Positions 55,876 to 64,000 of a stretch of 64,000 nucleotides of DNA are shown in pieces. Under the pieces are notes generated by a model. The model did not search any database. It had not been told where the DNA came from and worked only from the letters and a program-made list of their open reading frames with translations. The position numbers and the translations under genes were made by a program. Position 1 is the stretch's first letter. Every line of letters begins with the position of its first letter. The stretch comes from Isochrysis galbana. Lineage: Eukaryota > Haptophyta > Isochrysidales > Isochrysidaceae. The stretch is taken from NCBI GenBank assembly GCA_018136815.1, contig CM030931.1:11769380-11833379 (forward strand), in the 5' to 3' direction.

Positions 55876-56016
55876 GTTTAAGGTAATAAACCGGCATGAC
55901 TTCGACTTCTCGTTCTGCAGTCGCTCTGCGAGACTCTCTCTCTCTCTCTCTCTCCGTCCGCCTCTCCTCGGCCGACGGCAAGAAGATTCGTCCAAAACAT
56001 TCTCCGGTCCCAAGAT
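55876..56016 (-). mobile_element. Internally deleted derivative of the transposase/Fanzor/knottin element
   Basis: 55876-55935 matches 28911-28970 and 55960-56016 matches 30805-30867, joined by a short TC run. The whole 1.8-kb coding interior is missing. It preserves the ends and so defines the element borders. Confidence 0.75.
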
Positions 56017-56509
56017 ATCTCGTGGGGGGTAGCGTGCAATGCAAATGCATCGGCGTTTTTTTGTACACCTTTTGAGTCAGGGATGCATGCGTTATGCCAC
56101 CGCCTAATCCACCGACCCACCGCGCCTCGGGCAGAAGATGGGTCGATCGAGATACTCGACTGCCAGGACTCGCGTTGCCTCCTGAAGCCACTCGACACCA
56201 TCCATCTCGAAGACTTCGTGTATTTCACCCCGTGGGCCCGACTGCATTGCAGTCGCGATGGACTCCACTGGCCTCTCGCCGTCGTTGTGCAGACGACGAC
56301 CTGGTGCCGCATCGCGCGTGACTGGCGGATGAGCAAATGCCAAACAAGGAGCGCCGAAGAAGGGGTCAAGGCCACTGTCGCTTTCATCAAGCAGCATGAC
56401 AGCTGCAGCTGAAGTCGCTCGGCGTCGCCATCGCGCGTCGCCCGTGCGCGGGCTCCAAAAAACAAATTGTTATGTTGCTCTCTTGGGGTTTTGTTGTTGT
56501 GGAAATGAT
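56017..56509. other. Unassigned frames between repeats
   Basis: 56028-56050 carries the copia-linked GCGTGCAATGCAAATGC block. 56104-56400 has open frames on both strands, for example minus-strand HEVFEMDGVEWLQEATRVLA, without a recognised family. Confidence 0.3.
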
Positions 56510-56822
56510 TCGTTACTGCTCTCATCTACTTATATTGTTCTCGAACTGTTTTTCTTGTTAGTATCTCGGGGTCGTTTGAAGATACCTTCCCCATAAAAAA
56601 GTTGATCCGCGCACTCGCGTCTCGCGGAGTGACGATTGTGCTCGACGAGTACCACACCTCCTTGATGTGCCCCTGTGGTACATCGGAACTCCAAGACACT
56701 GCCGCAATCTTTGCGATAGGGCCCAACGAGACTCCCCGCCGTCCTCGGTGCCATAAAGCAGCCGAGCCCATGGGACCATGTTGTGCGCTCTTGTGGAAAT
56801 CAAAGCCGCAGCTTGGATTGTA
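56510..56822 (+). pseudogene. Fanzor/TnpB C-terminal fragment (zinc-ribbon region)
   Basis: A plus-strand frame encodes SFEDTFPIKKLIRALASRGV, TIVLDEYHTSLMCPCGTSEL, then after about 20 residues RRPRCHKAAE. The order FPxKxLIRxLxxRVxVVxxDEYxTSxxCPCG, then CxxC, is the target-nucleic-acid-binding zinc ribbon between RuvC-II and RuvC-III of Fanzor proteins. The final RuvC aspartate (RDxNAAxN) is not seen; the frame ends in unrelated residues, and a shift near 56750 is possible. A stop closes the frame upstream at about 56507. It is a broken copy, about 500 bp from the deleted transposon derivative but on the opposite strand. Confidence 0.6.
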
Positions 56823-57039
56823 ACGAGGTAGGGGGAGGGGGGAGAAACGCGGATGGAGGAAAGGTGATGGAAAAGACAAGGGAACACCAGGGCAGGGTCC
56901 TGGTAGATTCCCCGATCGTGTACTGATGAAACGGAGCTGTTGATGACAGATTCCATATCTCGCATATGGAGATTGTGCATCCCCCGTATACACGACTTAT
57001 AACAAAGGGAGCTGGTAGCACAAGCGCTCGACATGGTGG

Positions 57040-57385
57040 AGCGGCTTGCCTAATAACGAACACACCCCCGATGCGGACCGCTTCTCACCCGATTGGCACC
57101 CACAGCAGACACACCGGACATCAGACGCCCGGCGCAGGCGCAAAAGGAATAGGATGAAACCGGTAGCCCGGTGGCGAAGAAGGAAGGAGAGCGATAAGCC
57201 ATCGGGGACCGGTACACACCGTCTGCCACTGGAAACCCACTTCACCCAGCCCCTAGGTAGAGCACGAGGGGACGTGCCGCAAGGCAGGTGGAGGGGTAGT
57301 AAGGAGAGCGGGCGTGGCTGCAGGGAGCAGGGAGGCTGTGCAGGGTCGCGCGCGCGGCGAGATTATTAAGAAATTTTTTTTGGAT
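57040..57385 (+). repeat. Repeat family C, copy 3 (longest)
   Basis: 57260-57385 matches the other two C copies (GCCGCAAGGCAGGTGG, GTGCAGGGTCGCG, GGCGAGATTATTAAGAAATT). The 5' 200 bp is more weakly similar to 7075-7225. 56823-57040 and 57386-57590 contain no gene. Confidence 0.6.
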
Positions 57386-57589
57386 GTGTCGGGAAGGTGA
57401 TCTACGTAAGTCGCGCATTCCTCCTTCGTGTATAGAGTGGTGAAGTTGTCATCTTTGAAGTTGAAGACGTTGTGTATTACGTGTGTGTGAAGGTGAAGGT
57501 GTTTCCATAGGCTTACCCACGGGGCGTGCGTGATCGGGGGGGGGAAGGTGCGGGTTGTGCCATAGCGGTTGAGAGAGCGCCCCTTCCCT

Positions 57590-57683
57590 AGTGAGGCCGT
57601 TCAATCCATAGGGAGCTAATTTAGGCCTTCATTTACCCATTGTAGCTGGTGCCCTCCGCGCCCCCATAGTGAGTGACACGTGA
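57590..57683 (-). repeat. Repeat family F, copy 4
   Basis: Minus strand: GTCACTCACTATGGGGGCGC, GGAGGGCACCAGCTACAATGG, TAGCTCCCTATGGATTG. Confidence 0.65.
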
Positions 57684-57904
57684 CACCCCTCGCGGTTACC
57701 CTTACCCTCCCATCGCCCTTCGAAACACTTTCCAGTTTTCAGCAGAGGTGGGCGCGACATGTGTCACATGCAATTCAAGTGGTGTTCAACGAGTTGGAAT
57801 CTCCTCCACGAAAAGATGTTGTTTAGCCACATATTTGAAGTGCGCAGCAAAAGGTGAGAGCCCCAGGTAGAGATTTTTCTCCCTCCCGCTTGGTATCAGG
57901 GAGT

Positions 57905-58160
57905 AGCTAGGTAGCGCCGTCGGGGGGCGAGGGGACGGTCGGTGTGCCGGCCGAAGCCGTCACAAATGAAGATGAAGAGGTTGGCGGGGTAAGTGGCGAG
58001 CACGGCGCCGCGCGGGGCGCCGCATCTGGTGCAGGTGTTACTTGAAGCGGGCGCTCGATTGGAAGTGAGGGACAAGGAGGGTCGGACGGCGCGCGATCAC
58101 GCGGCATGGGGATGGGGGGTCGGTCAGTTTGAAGGGTTGTTGAGCCAGCTAAAGTGCTGC
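57905..58160 (+). pseudogene. Ankyrin-repeat fragment
   Basis: A plus-strand frame encodes APHLVQVLLEAGARLEVRDK followed by EGRTARDHAAWG, one ankyrin repeat (compare LLLEAGAxVxxxDxxGxTAxxxAA). It stops at 58160. A stop lies just upstream (about 57990), so only one repeat survives. 57684-57904 contains no gene. Confidence 0.4.
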
Positions 58161-58324
58161 TGAATCAGCCAACATCAGAGCCTTTGGTCTACTACTTTCC
58201 AATAATTTTGAACAAGTTTCGTCTTTCGCCTGGAAGTGGGGGGAGGGCGGTAGAAGTCACGAGGTGGGGGGGGAGGGGGCAGTAGAAGTCACAAGTGCAA
58301 AACGGGGACGGTAGAAGTCCCGCG

Positions 58325-58600
58325 CCTTGGCGGCCTGTGAGCGCTTCGGCTCCGGCGGCTTGGGGCGGCCCCTATGGGGCGTCGTGACGGCGGAGGGCTG
58401 GGGATCGGGAGCGGTCGGCGCGCGCTCCATCGCTCGAACTATAACAATAATTTTTCCCGGATACCAAAGACAAAGGAATGATGGGGGGGAAGGGAGGAGG
58501 TGGAGGGAAGGGAAGAAAGGGCGGTGTCAGCGAGAAGGTAGTATTACCTAGACGTAGTAGGTGTTAGCCCAGAATCTTGAGGATTTTTTTCCATCCTCCG
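58325..58600 (-). repeat. LINE head joined to repeat K
   Basis: On the minus strand, family K (58600-58456) runs directly into TTATTGTTATAGTT and ATGGAGCGCGCGCC (start at about 58428). The following 100 bp is nearly identical to ORF1 codons 1-30 at 61135. So K can be the leader of this LINE type. Confidence 0.65.
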
Positions 58601-60865
58601 CGCAGACACCGACTGCCCCTCTTGTGCTTCATCCCCTCAGCACCACCCATCGCCTTCGCCGCAAATCGCATTGCCATCAGCGCCTTGGGGGGCCCACGGC
58701 TACCGCCGCCAGAGCACGACCCGCCCCCGCTGCCATCGCCGCCACAATCACCACTGCCGCCGACGCTGCCGCCGCCATCACCATCGTCGCCATCAATTCC
58801 GCAACCATCACCCTTGCAACCACCTCTTCCACCACATTTGCCATCCCTGCTCTCGCCGGCGCACACACTACGAACCCCCTGTCGCCGACGAAACCGTCGC
58901 TGCCAATGCCCTCTCCGCCACCACGACTACTGCCGCCTCCCTCCTCTTCACCGCCATGGCCGCCTCTGCCGTCGTCGAACACTCCACAGTTGTTGCCGCC
59001 ACCGCCACCTTCGCCACCTTGGCCGCCATCGACTCCGGCGCCAACACTTGCGACGCCTCCCATGGTCACATTGTTGCCCGTCGAGAACGAACGCCACCGC
59101 CGCAATGATCCTCGTCGCCGCTGTTGTTGCCACCTGCACCTTCATCGCCACCACCGATGCCTTGGTCGCCGCCAACGCCTAAGCTATCACCGTCGCCAGC
59201 TAGCCACTACGGGCCCCGCCGCCGCCTCCGTCGCCGCTTGCGCTCTCGCCACCACTCTCGCCGCCCCATCCCCCGCCGCTCTCGCCGCTTCCGCCCGCGC
59301 CACCACCACTCTCACTGCTGCCGCCGTCAACTCACCTCGCCTCCCCCTCCCTTACCACCATTGCTGTCTGCCACAATTCCCCTTGCCTCTGCCGCTCTCG
59401 TGACCGCCTCCGTCACCGCTTCCGCCCTTGCCATCTCTGTAGGCCCTGCCGGAGCCAATGCCACGGCCGCCCGAGCAACCCGCCACCGCCACCATCTCCG
59501 AAGCCGCCCTCGTCCTCTCCGCCGCCTGCCCAGTTCGAGTCGAGCGAGGGCTCTCGCAGAGCCACTACCAGACTGGCCGCCGTTTTGGCAGGCGCGAGCG
59601 ACCAGCCCTGTTGTGTGAGCAGCGCGGAGAGCATGCCGAGCGCCTCAGTGCGCAGGTGTGAGACGGACTCGTTGAGCACCTGTAACGCCGCATCCCACTC
59701 GGATGGCCCAGCACCCCTCGTGCCCATGCAGCCGTAACAGTACCTGGCTGCATGCCGGGCAGCTGCGCCGCCGCCGGCCGGGCCGCCGCTGCCGCCGGCC
59801 CGCCCGCTTCGCAACCGCCACCGCCCGGCTCCTTCACGTCCGCGCCAAGGCCGTCTCAGCACCTGCCGCGTGGCCGCCCAAGCCGACGCCGTTGTGGCCG
59901 CCGCCACCACAGCCTCCTCATCCTATGACCAAGTCCGTCCCATCGCTCCCCGCGCCGCCGGCGCCGCAATCGACGCCGACGCCACCTCGCGCGGTTCCTC
60001 AGGCGCCCCCATTGCCGCCAGCCGCGCCATCACCACCTCCGTCGCTACCCCCGCCTCTACAGCCACAGCCTCCGAAGCAGCTGCCGCCACCGCCGTCCGA
60101 GCTGCCACACTTGCCATCCTCCTTCTTGGCTGTCATCGAAAGCGCAGCCCGAGCAGCCACCGTCTGGGCCACCGCCACGCTCGCCGCCGCCGTGCCCGCG
60201 GTTGCCTGCATCCGGGGCGCCACTGCCCACGCCGCCCGCGCAACCCGAGCCGCCCGATTCACTCCCACCGCCCGAGCCACCACCACACCCGCCATTCTCA
60301 TGCCCTCCCTTCTCCTTTTGACCCATCGTCGAGAGCGCTGTCTGAGCAGCTGCTGCCCGCGCCGTCGCTGTGCTTGCCTCCGCCGCGCCCCGCGGGCTCC
60401 CTCCCCCTCCGCTGGTGCCTCCCTCCTCCGAGATCACATCGCCTCCACCAAGCTCTGGCCTCCTCTCCCGGCCCAGTTCGCCCCAACAACACAAGGGAGG
60501 GGCACCCAGGGGGTCCAGCCCCTCCATGGCCGCTCCGCTGCCGCCAGGCTCGGCGGCCGGCCGCCGCAAGTTGATCGCACCTCGTCTCGTCCGACTCCGA
60601 CTGCAGCCGGCGCAGGGCGGCCCAGCGGGACGGCCCTACCAGCGGGACGGCCCTACCGACCCCCAGCCCCCCCTCCACAAGAGGCCCACTGCCTCGCGCC
60701 GCCGCCCTCTCGCGCGCCGCTCCTCTCTATTCTCTTCCTTCTCTTCCCGTTGTTCTCTGTCCTATTTTGATTCACCGTCTCGTTCTTTTCGCTCCTCGAC
60801 CTCGTTCGTTCCTCGTTGTTGTTCTAGTAGCGGGAGGGTGGGGAGGGGGAGTTTTGAGTGTTTTA
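58601..60865 (+). repeat. 2-kb GCC-rich repeat family N, copy 2
   Basis: Same structure as 48840-50940: overlapping Pro/Ala/Arg-rich frames in GCC/ACC/CCG triplets, and a matching 350-bp right end (60410-60780). No domain recognised. Confidence 0.6.
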
Positions 60866-60899
60866 AGTGTTAACCACAGTTGTTTTGTAGGATGGAGTT

Positions 60900-61084
60900 C
60901 CTAGATGGGAAATACGGTGCAGGGGCCTGCAAATACGGCCAAATGCATATGTATTTGGCCTCCGAGGCCAAATACATTTCAAATACATTCGAGGCCTACA
61001 ACCCAGGACACGCTTCAAATACAGCCAAATACATATGTATTTGGTCTCTGGCCAAATACGGTAAATACGTATTTCCCATCTAGG
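60900..61084. mobile_element. MITE family H, copy 2, with 8-bp target duplication
   Basis: 185 bp with ends CCTAGATGGGAAATACG / CGTATTTCCCATCTAGG (17 bp, perfect), flanked on both sides by ATGGAGTT. The internal palindrome CCAAATACATATGTATTTGG is present and nearly repeated. Confidence 0.92.
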
Positions 61085-61134
61085 ATGGAGTTTTCTATAG
61101 GGCGGTCAACAAAACTATTGTTATAGTTTCAGCG

Positions 61135-62790
61135 ATGGAGCGCGCGCCGACCGCTCCCACCTCCCAGCCCCCCGCCGCCACGACGCCCCACCGGGGCCGC
61201 CCCAAGCCGCCGGAGCCGAAGCGCTCGCAGGCCGCCCCCCTGACTGACACAGACGTTGACATGATCTGCCTGCCCTCGCCTCCCTTCCAGCCACAGAAGC
61301 AGGGGACAGGAAGAATCCTGTTCCCTGCAGACCAGCAAAACCAGCAATTGGCTCTGCCTCTTCTGCACACCGGACCTCCACAGCAACAAGGACTCCCCTT
61401 GGGTGGTGGCAGCTCTGCTGCCACCCCCATGGTGGCAACTCCTACCAACAGTGCACCCCTCGTGGGCGGGCACTTCACACAACAAACACTAACAGGGGCC
61501 TTTTCGGCTTCCAACCCATACTCAAACATCAACCAGAAGTCGTACGCTGAGGCGGCTGGACCCAAAGGAAAGCATCCACAAGAAGCACAGAAGGCCCCAC
61601 CTCAACTCGCCAAGCAACCTCAGCCGCCCTCGCGCAAGCGAGCGGACCCACAGTCGGATCCAAAACCAACCCCAAACAATGTCACACAATTCGCTTCCCC
61701 CCCTCATGATGAGGATGAAGAGGAGCCGGATGACACTCCCTTTTTCATTCAACTAGCTCAGCTAGCTGAAGACAAGAAAGACATCAAGAGCGAGGACGTT
61801 GCAACCTACATGAAATACCTTCTCACCAAATTGGAAGGCTTGGATGCCACCCCGGATGGAATGGACAAGGGTCGCAAGGGCCCTTGGATCTTCTATGTCG
61901 ATGAAGATGCGCACGATCAATTTAAAGCCGCATATGGTGACAAGCTCCAAGCCACCCTTTCGGGCATCCCGCACGAATTCGCGATCACCTATGGGGCGCT
62001 AGCCGACTCAGCCCCGCGCAAGTCTAGCGCGATCCGGTCCTCTCTGAAGGAGGTAGCCACGTACTTAGTTTTTCGTATCTTTGATCCGATCAAAGCGTAC
62101 AAGACCAAGACTCGCAACCTAGCTAGCGCGCTAGAGCGAGAAGGCTTCCATGTGCTTAGGGGCAACCAACAGCGCGCCAAAACCACCCTGGAGGGGATCA
62201 CCAAAGTGGAATCGGGTAAGCGCCCGATATGGCATTTCTATGTCTACACGGACACATCGGCCCTAGGGCACCGCTTCCCTAGGAACATTCTCGTGACCCT
62301 AGACGACGGGGATAGCTTCAATCTCGACTACGCGGTACGCTCCTCAGTGGAATGCGTAACCCCGGAGGGCGAGATCGCTATTCACGGCGCTCCCGGAGGA
62401 TGCAAGGGCTACGACAAGCCGTGGGCCATATCCTTCCTACGTAAAAGCCAAGTGAGCTTTCGCCAATGTACTTGCGAACAAGACAAGGCGAAAGCGGAAC
62501 AACGCAAGAAGCAACGTGCAGCCGGCGAGGCCATGGATTTTCGGGCCATGATGGGACTCGAGGCGGCGGCACCATGCCGCCGATTCATGGCTGGCGAATG
62601 CAAGAACAACCGCCTGAAAGGCCGGCAAATCGTTCAATGCTCATCTAGCCACGACATCCCGGGATGTTGGACTAAAGATCCCAAGACGGGCAAACAAATT
62701 TGTATGGTAAAATGCAATCTCAAACCCAACAAAGCGTACCCCGGATACTGTGTGAACGGTGTCAGTTGCCTATACCGCCATGGCGAATAG
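61135..62790 (+). CDS. LINE ORF1 protein with C-terminal CCCH zinc fingers
   Basis: 551 residues. Residues 1-190 are low complexity, Pro/Gln-rich, with a basic patch (about 155-175) and an acidic patch (DEDEEEPDD, about 190). The core (about 195-440) is a folded domain with alternating helices and strands (PWIFYVDEDAHDQFKAAYGD and so on) that I do not recognise. The C-terminus has two Cys/His modules: CRRFMAGEC ... CSSSH, and C..GYCVNGVSCLYRHGE, which fits CCCH fingers (C-x5-C-x3-H). ORF1 proteins bind and package LINE RNA. ATG 61135 follows the hairpin by six bases. The stop overlaps the ORF2 start. Confidence 0.8.
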   Translation: MERAPTAPTSQPPAATTPHRGRPKPPEPKRSQAAPLTDTDVDMICLPSPPFQPQKQGTGRILFPADQQNQQLALPLLHTGPPQQQGLPLGGGSSAATPMVATPTNSAPLVGGHFTQQTLTGAFSASNPYSNINQKSYAEAAGPKGKHPQEAQKAPPQLAKQPQPPSRKRADPQSDPKPTPNNVTQFASPPHDEDEEEPDDTPFFIQLAQLAEDKKDIKSEDVATYMKYLLTKLEGLDATPDGMDKGRKGPWIFYVDEDAHDQFKAAYGDKLQATLSGIPHEFAITYGALADSAPRKSSAIRSSLKEVATYLVFRIFDPIKAYKTKTRNLASALEREGFHVLRGNQQRAKTTLEGITKVESGKRPIWHFYVYTDTSALGHRFPRNILVTLDDGDSFNLDYAVRSSVECVTPEGEIAIHGAPGGCKGYDKPWAISFLRKSQVSFRQCTCEQDKAKAEQRKKQRAAGEAMDFRAMMGLEAAAPCRRFMAGECKNNRLKGRQIVQCSSSHDIPGCWTKDPKTGKQICMVKCNLKPNKAYPGYCVNGVSCLYRHGE

Positions 62791-63400
62791 TAAAGACATT
62801 AAGATTGCTACATACAATTTGAATGGAGCTAAACACAAACTAGCCTCTACTTTAGCACAAGCGAGACTGGGTGGAATCCACATTCTTTACGCACAAGAAT
62901 TGCACCATTATAACGATGGTTGGCACCTAAGGGTGCGCAACTTAGCCCGGTCCCAGGGTTGGGACTGGTTCCAATCTCCCGCGTCTAGGGGCGACCCCGG
63001 ATGCGGAGTGGCGGTAGCCATTAGAAGGGACAGAAGCGACGTAGTAGTAGACTCTTGGTCGGTAGTTATCCCGGGGAGGTTGATCGTGGTTAAAGCTAAA
63101 ATCGGATTAGAAACGGTGTCTTTCGCCTCAGTATATCTAAATGCGCAACCTAATAAACGAAAGCAAGAAATCAACACGCTGCACTCGGCACCGGAAATAA
63201 TGTCCCACACCATCCTAGCGGGCGACTTCAATTGTGTGGAGAACGTTAATAGGGACACCCGGCCAAGCGCGGGGGCGTCCACCTACGTAAATACGGGAGG
63301 AAGAGCTCTTGCGAGGGCGCTTGCCACGCACGGGCTCACGGATATTCACGTGCTAGTCAATCCAGACATTAAAAGCCAATACACGAGATGCGGGCCTTGA
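62780..63400 (+). pseudogene. LINE ORF2, endonuclease domain only
   Basis: ATG 62780 overlaps the ORF1 stop (ATGGCGAATAG). The 206-residue product is an AP-type endonuclease (EEP fold): KIATYNLNGAKHK, HILYAQELHHY with the catalytic glutamate, GVAVAIRRD, VVKAKIGLETVSFASVYLNA, HTILAGDFNCVEN (DxN site) and RALARALATHGLTDI. It ends at a TGA after YTRCGP, before the final SDH motif and the RT. It is truncated, so not active. Confidence 0.85.
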
Positions 63401-64000
63401 TCAATAATTTGGTGCGTGTTAGTAAAAAACAGTCGAACGCTTCTCAGATCCCACAGCCCATCCGTGCCGTCTTCGAGCGTCATCAGCATGCTTGAGAGAT
63501 TTTGGACTCCAGGTACTTACAAAGCTTTTTCGGGACTAGGGGTTGATGTCCCTTCAAATGAGTCTACTCAATGATGTCGAAGGGCGTGGGTACTGCCGTG
63601 TACAATCGGCTGCCCTCATCCGCCCCCAATCGAGCATTAGCCCCGGACGGTCTATGCTGTGCAAGATGTGATGTACTCCGCGAAACGAGCGCTGGACGTT
63701 GCTGGGACCCTTTCTCCATCACGTCTACGAAATCCTCTCAGGGGTAACTGGAGGCTGTCAGCCCTTCAGGGATGGGAGGGGGTTACGTTCCTGTTGCGAC
63801 GTGATCTATAAATGCGCGAGCCGGGGAGAAGAGGCGCGCTCGCGCCTCGCGGCTGCGCATTGTGATGTGATTGGTATGGTATTGTGTTGGGCTATGAAGG
63901 GAGATGTGATGGTGCTACTAGCCCGGTCATTCACTCTTTGTGACCACTATTTTCCATCTTCTTTGGGGGGTGTGATAAGTCTGTAGTTCCTGGGATCTCG
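63401..64000. other. Spacer with family F fragment
   Basis: 63918-63945 has CTAGCCCGGTCATTCACTCT, the start of family F. The rest is unique sequence with no domain seen. Confidence 0.45.

Larger units (their letters stand above)
61098..63400 (+). mobile_element. LINE (non-LTR retrotransposon), 5' portion
   Basis: Starts TAGGGCGGTCAA (61098-61109), then hairpin AACTATTGTTATAGTT (61113-61128) and ORF1 at 61135. ORF2 begins with an endonuclease domain and stops at 63400 before the reverse transcriptase. It keeps its 5' end and has lost its 3' part, the opposite of normal 5' truncation. Confidence 0.85.

Overview
This is nuclear DNA from a microbial eukaryote. The host genes use GT-AG spliceosomal introns and encode eukaryote-type products (cytosolic ribosomal protein uS5/RPS2, a PKA catalytic subunit, insulysin, an NVL-type AAA ATPase, eukaryote-type PPAT). 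High GC, long (AG)n tracts, very repeat-rich spacers and a two-exon gene with a signal-peptide-like leader suggest a unicellular alga, perhaps a haptophyte or similar lineage with a complex plastid. That placement is inference; no rRNA or organelle marker is present. Two 100-N scaffold gaps lie at 1771-1870 and 26871-26970.

Layout. 0-3.4 kb: a Ser/Pro-rich open frame, then a phage-like SAM-methyltransferase-type domain cut by the first gap, then repeats. 3.8-9.3 kb: a GT4 glycosyltransferase and a PKA catalytic subunit, both on the minus strand. 9.6-12.7 kb: repeats and a LINE reverse-transcriptase fragment. 12.7-16.5 kb: an insulysin-type M16 protease with two extra N-terminal C1-like zinc fingers. 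17-23.9 kb: dispersed repeats, a small acidic exon, a putative plastid or secretory protein, PPAT and two MITEs. 24.6-25.5 kb: RPS2. 27-28.2 kb: a frameshifted GT43 gene. 28.9-30.9 kb: a composite DNA element with an IS5-like DDE transposase, a Fanzor/TnpB-like N-terminal fragment and a membrane protein with three cystine-knot-like repeats. 31.7-38 kb: an FkbM-type exon and a decayed unidentified locus. 39.9-41.9 kb: an NVL pseudogene. 43.3-48.2 kb: a block resembling a giant-virus insertion, with an intronless RBR E3 ligase and small frameshifted genes sharing an upstream motif, broken by foldback elements and Ty3 remnants. 48.2-52.3 kb: a copia remnant and a 2-kb GCC-rich repeat. 52.3-53.6 kb: a WavE-like glycosyltransferase. 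54-58.6 kb: elements sitting in TC microsatellites, a Fanzor C-terminal fragment and further repeats. 58.6-63.4 kb: a second GCC-rich repeat, a MITE with an 8-bp target duplication, and the 5' part of a LINE with overlapping ORF1 and ORF2.

The intact host genes are housekeeping, signalling and cell-surface glycosylation genes (GT4, GT43, WavE-like, FkbM) with no operon-like logic. Most of the sequence is mobile DNA. The strongest novel signals are the transposase/Fanzor/knottin element and its deletion derivative, the viral-like block with its shared motif, and a structurally conserved hairpin that precedes an ATGG at a dozen element heads although its sequence differs between families.
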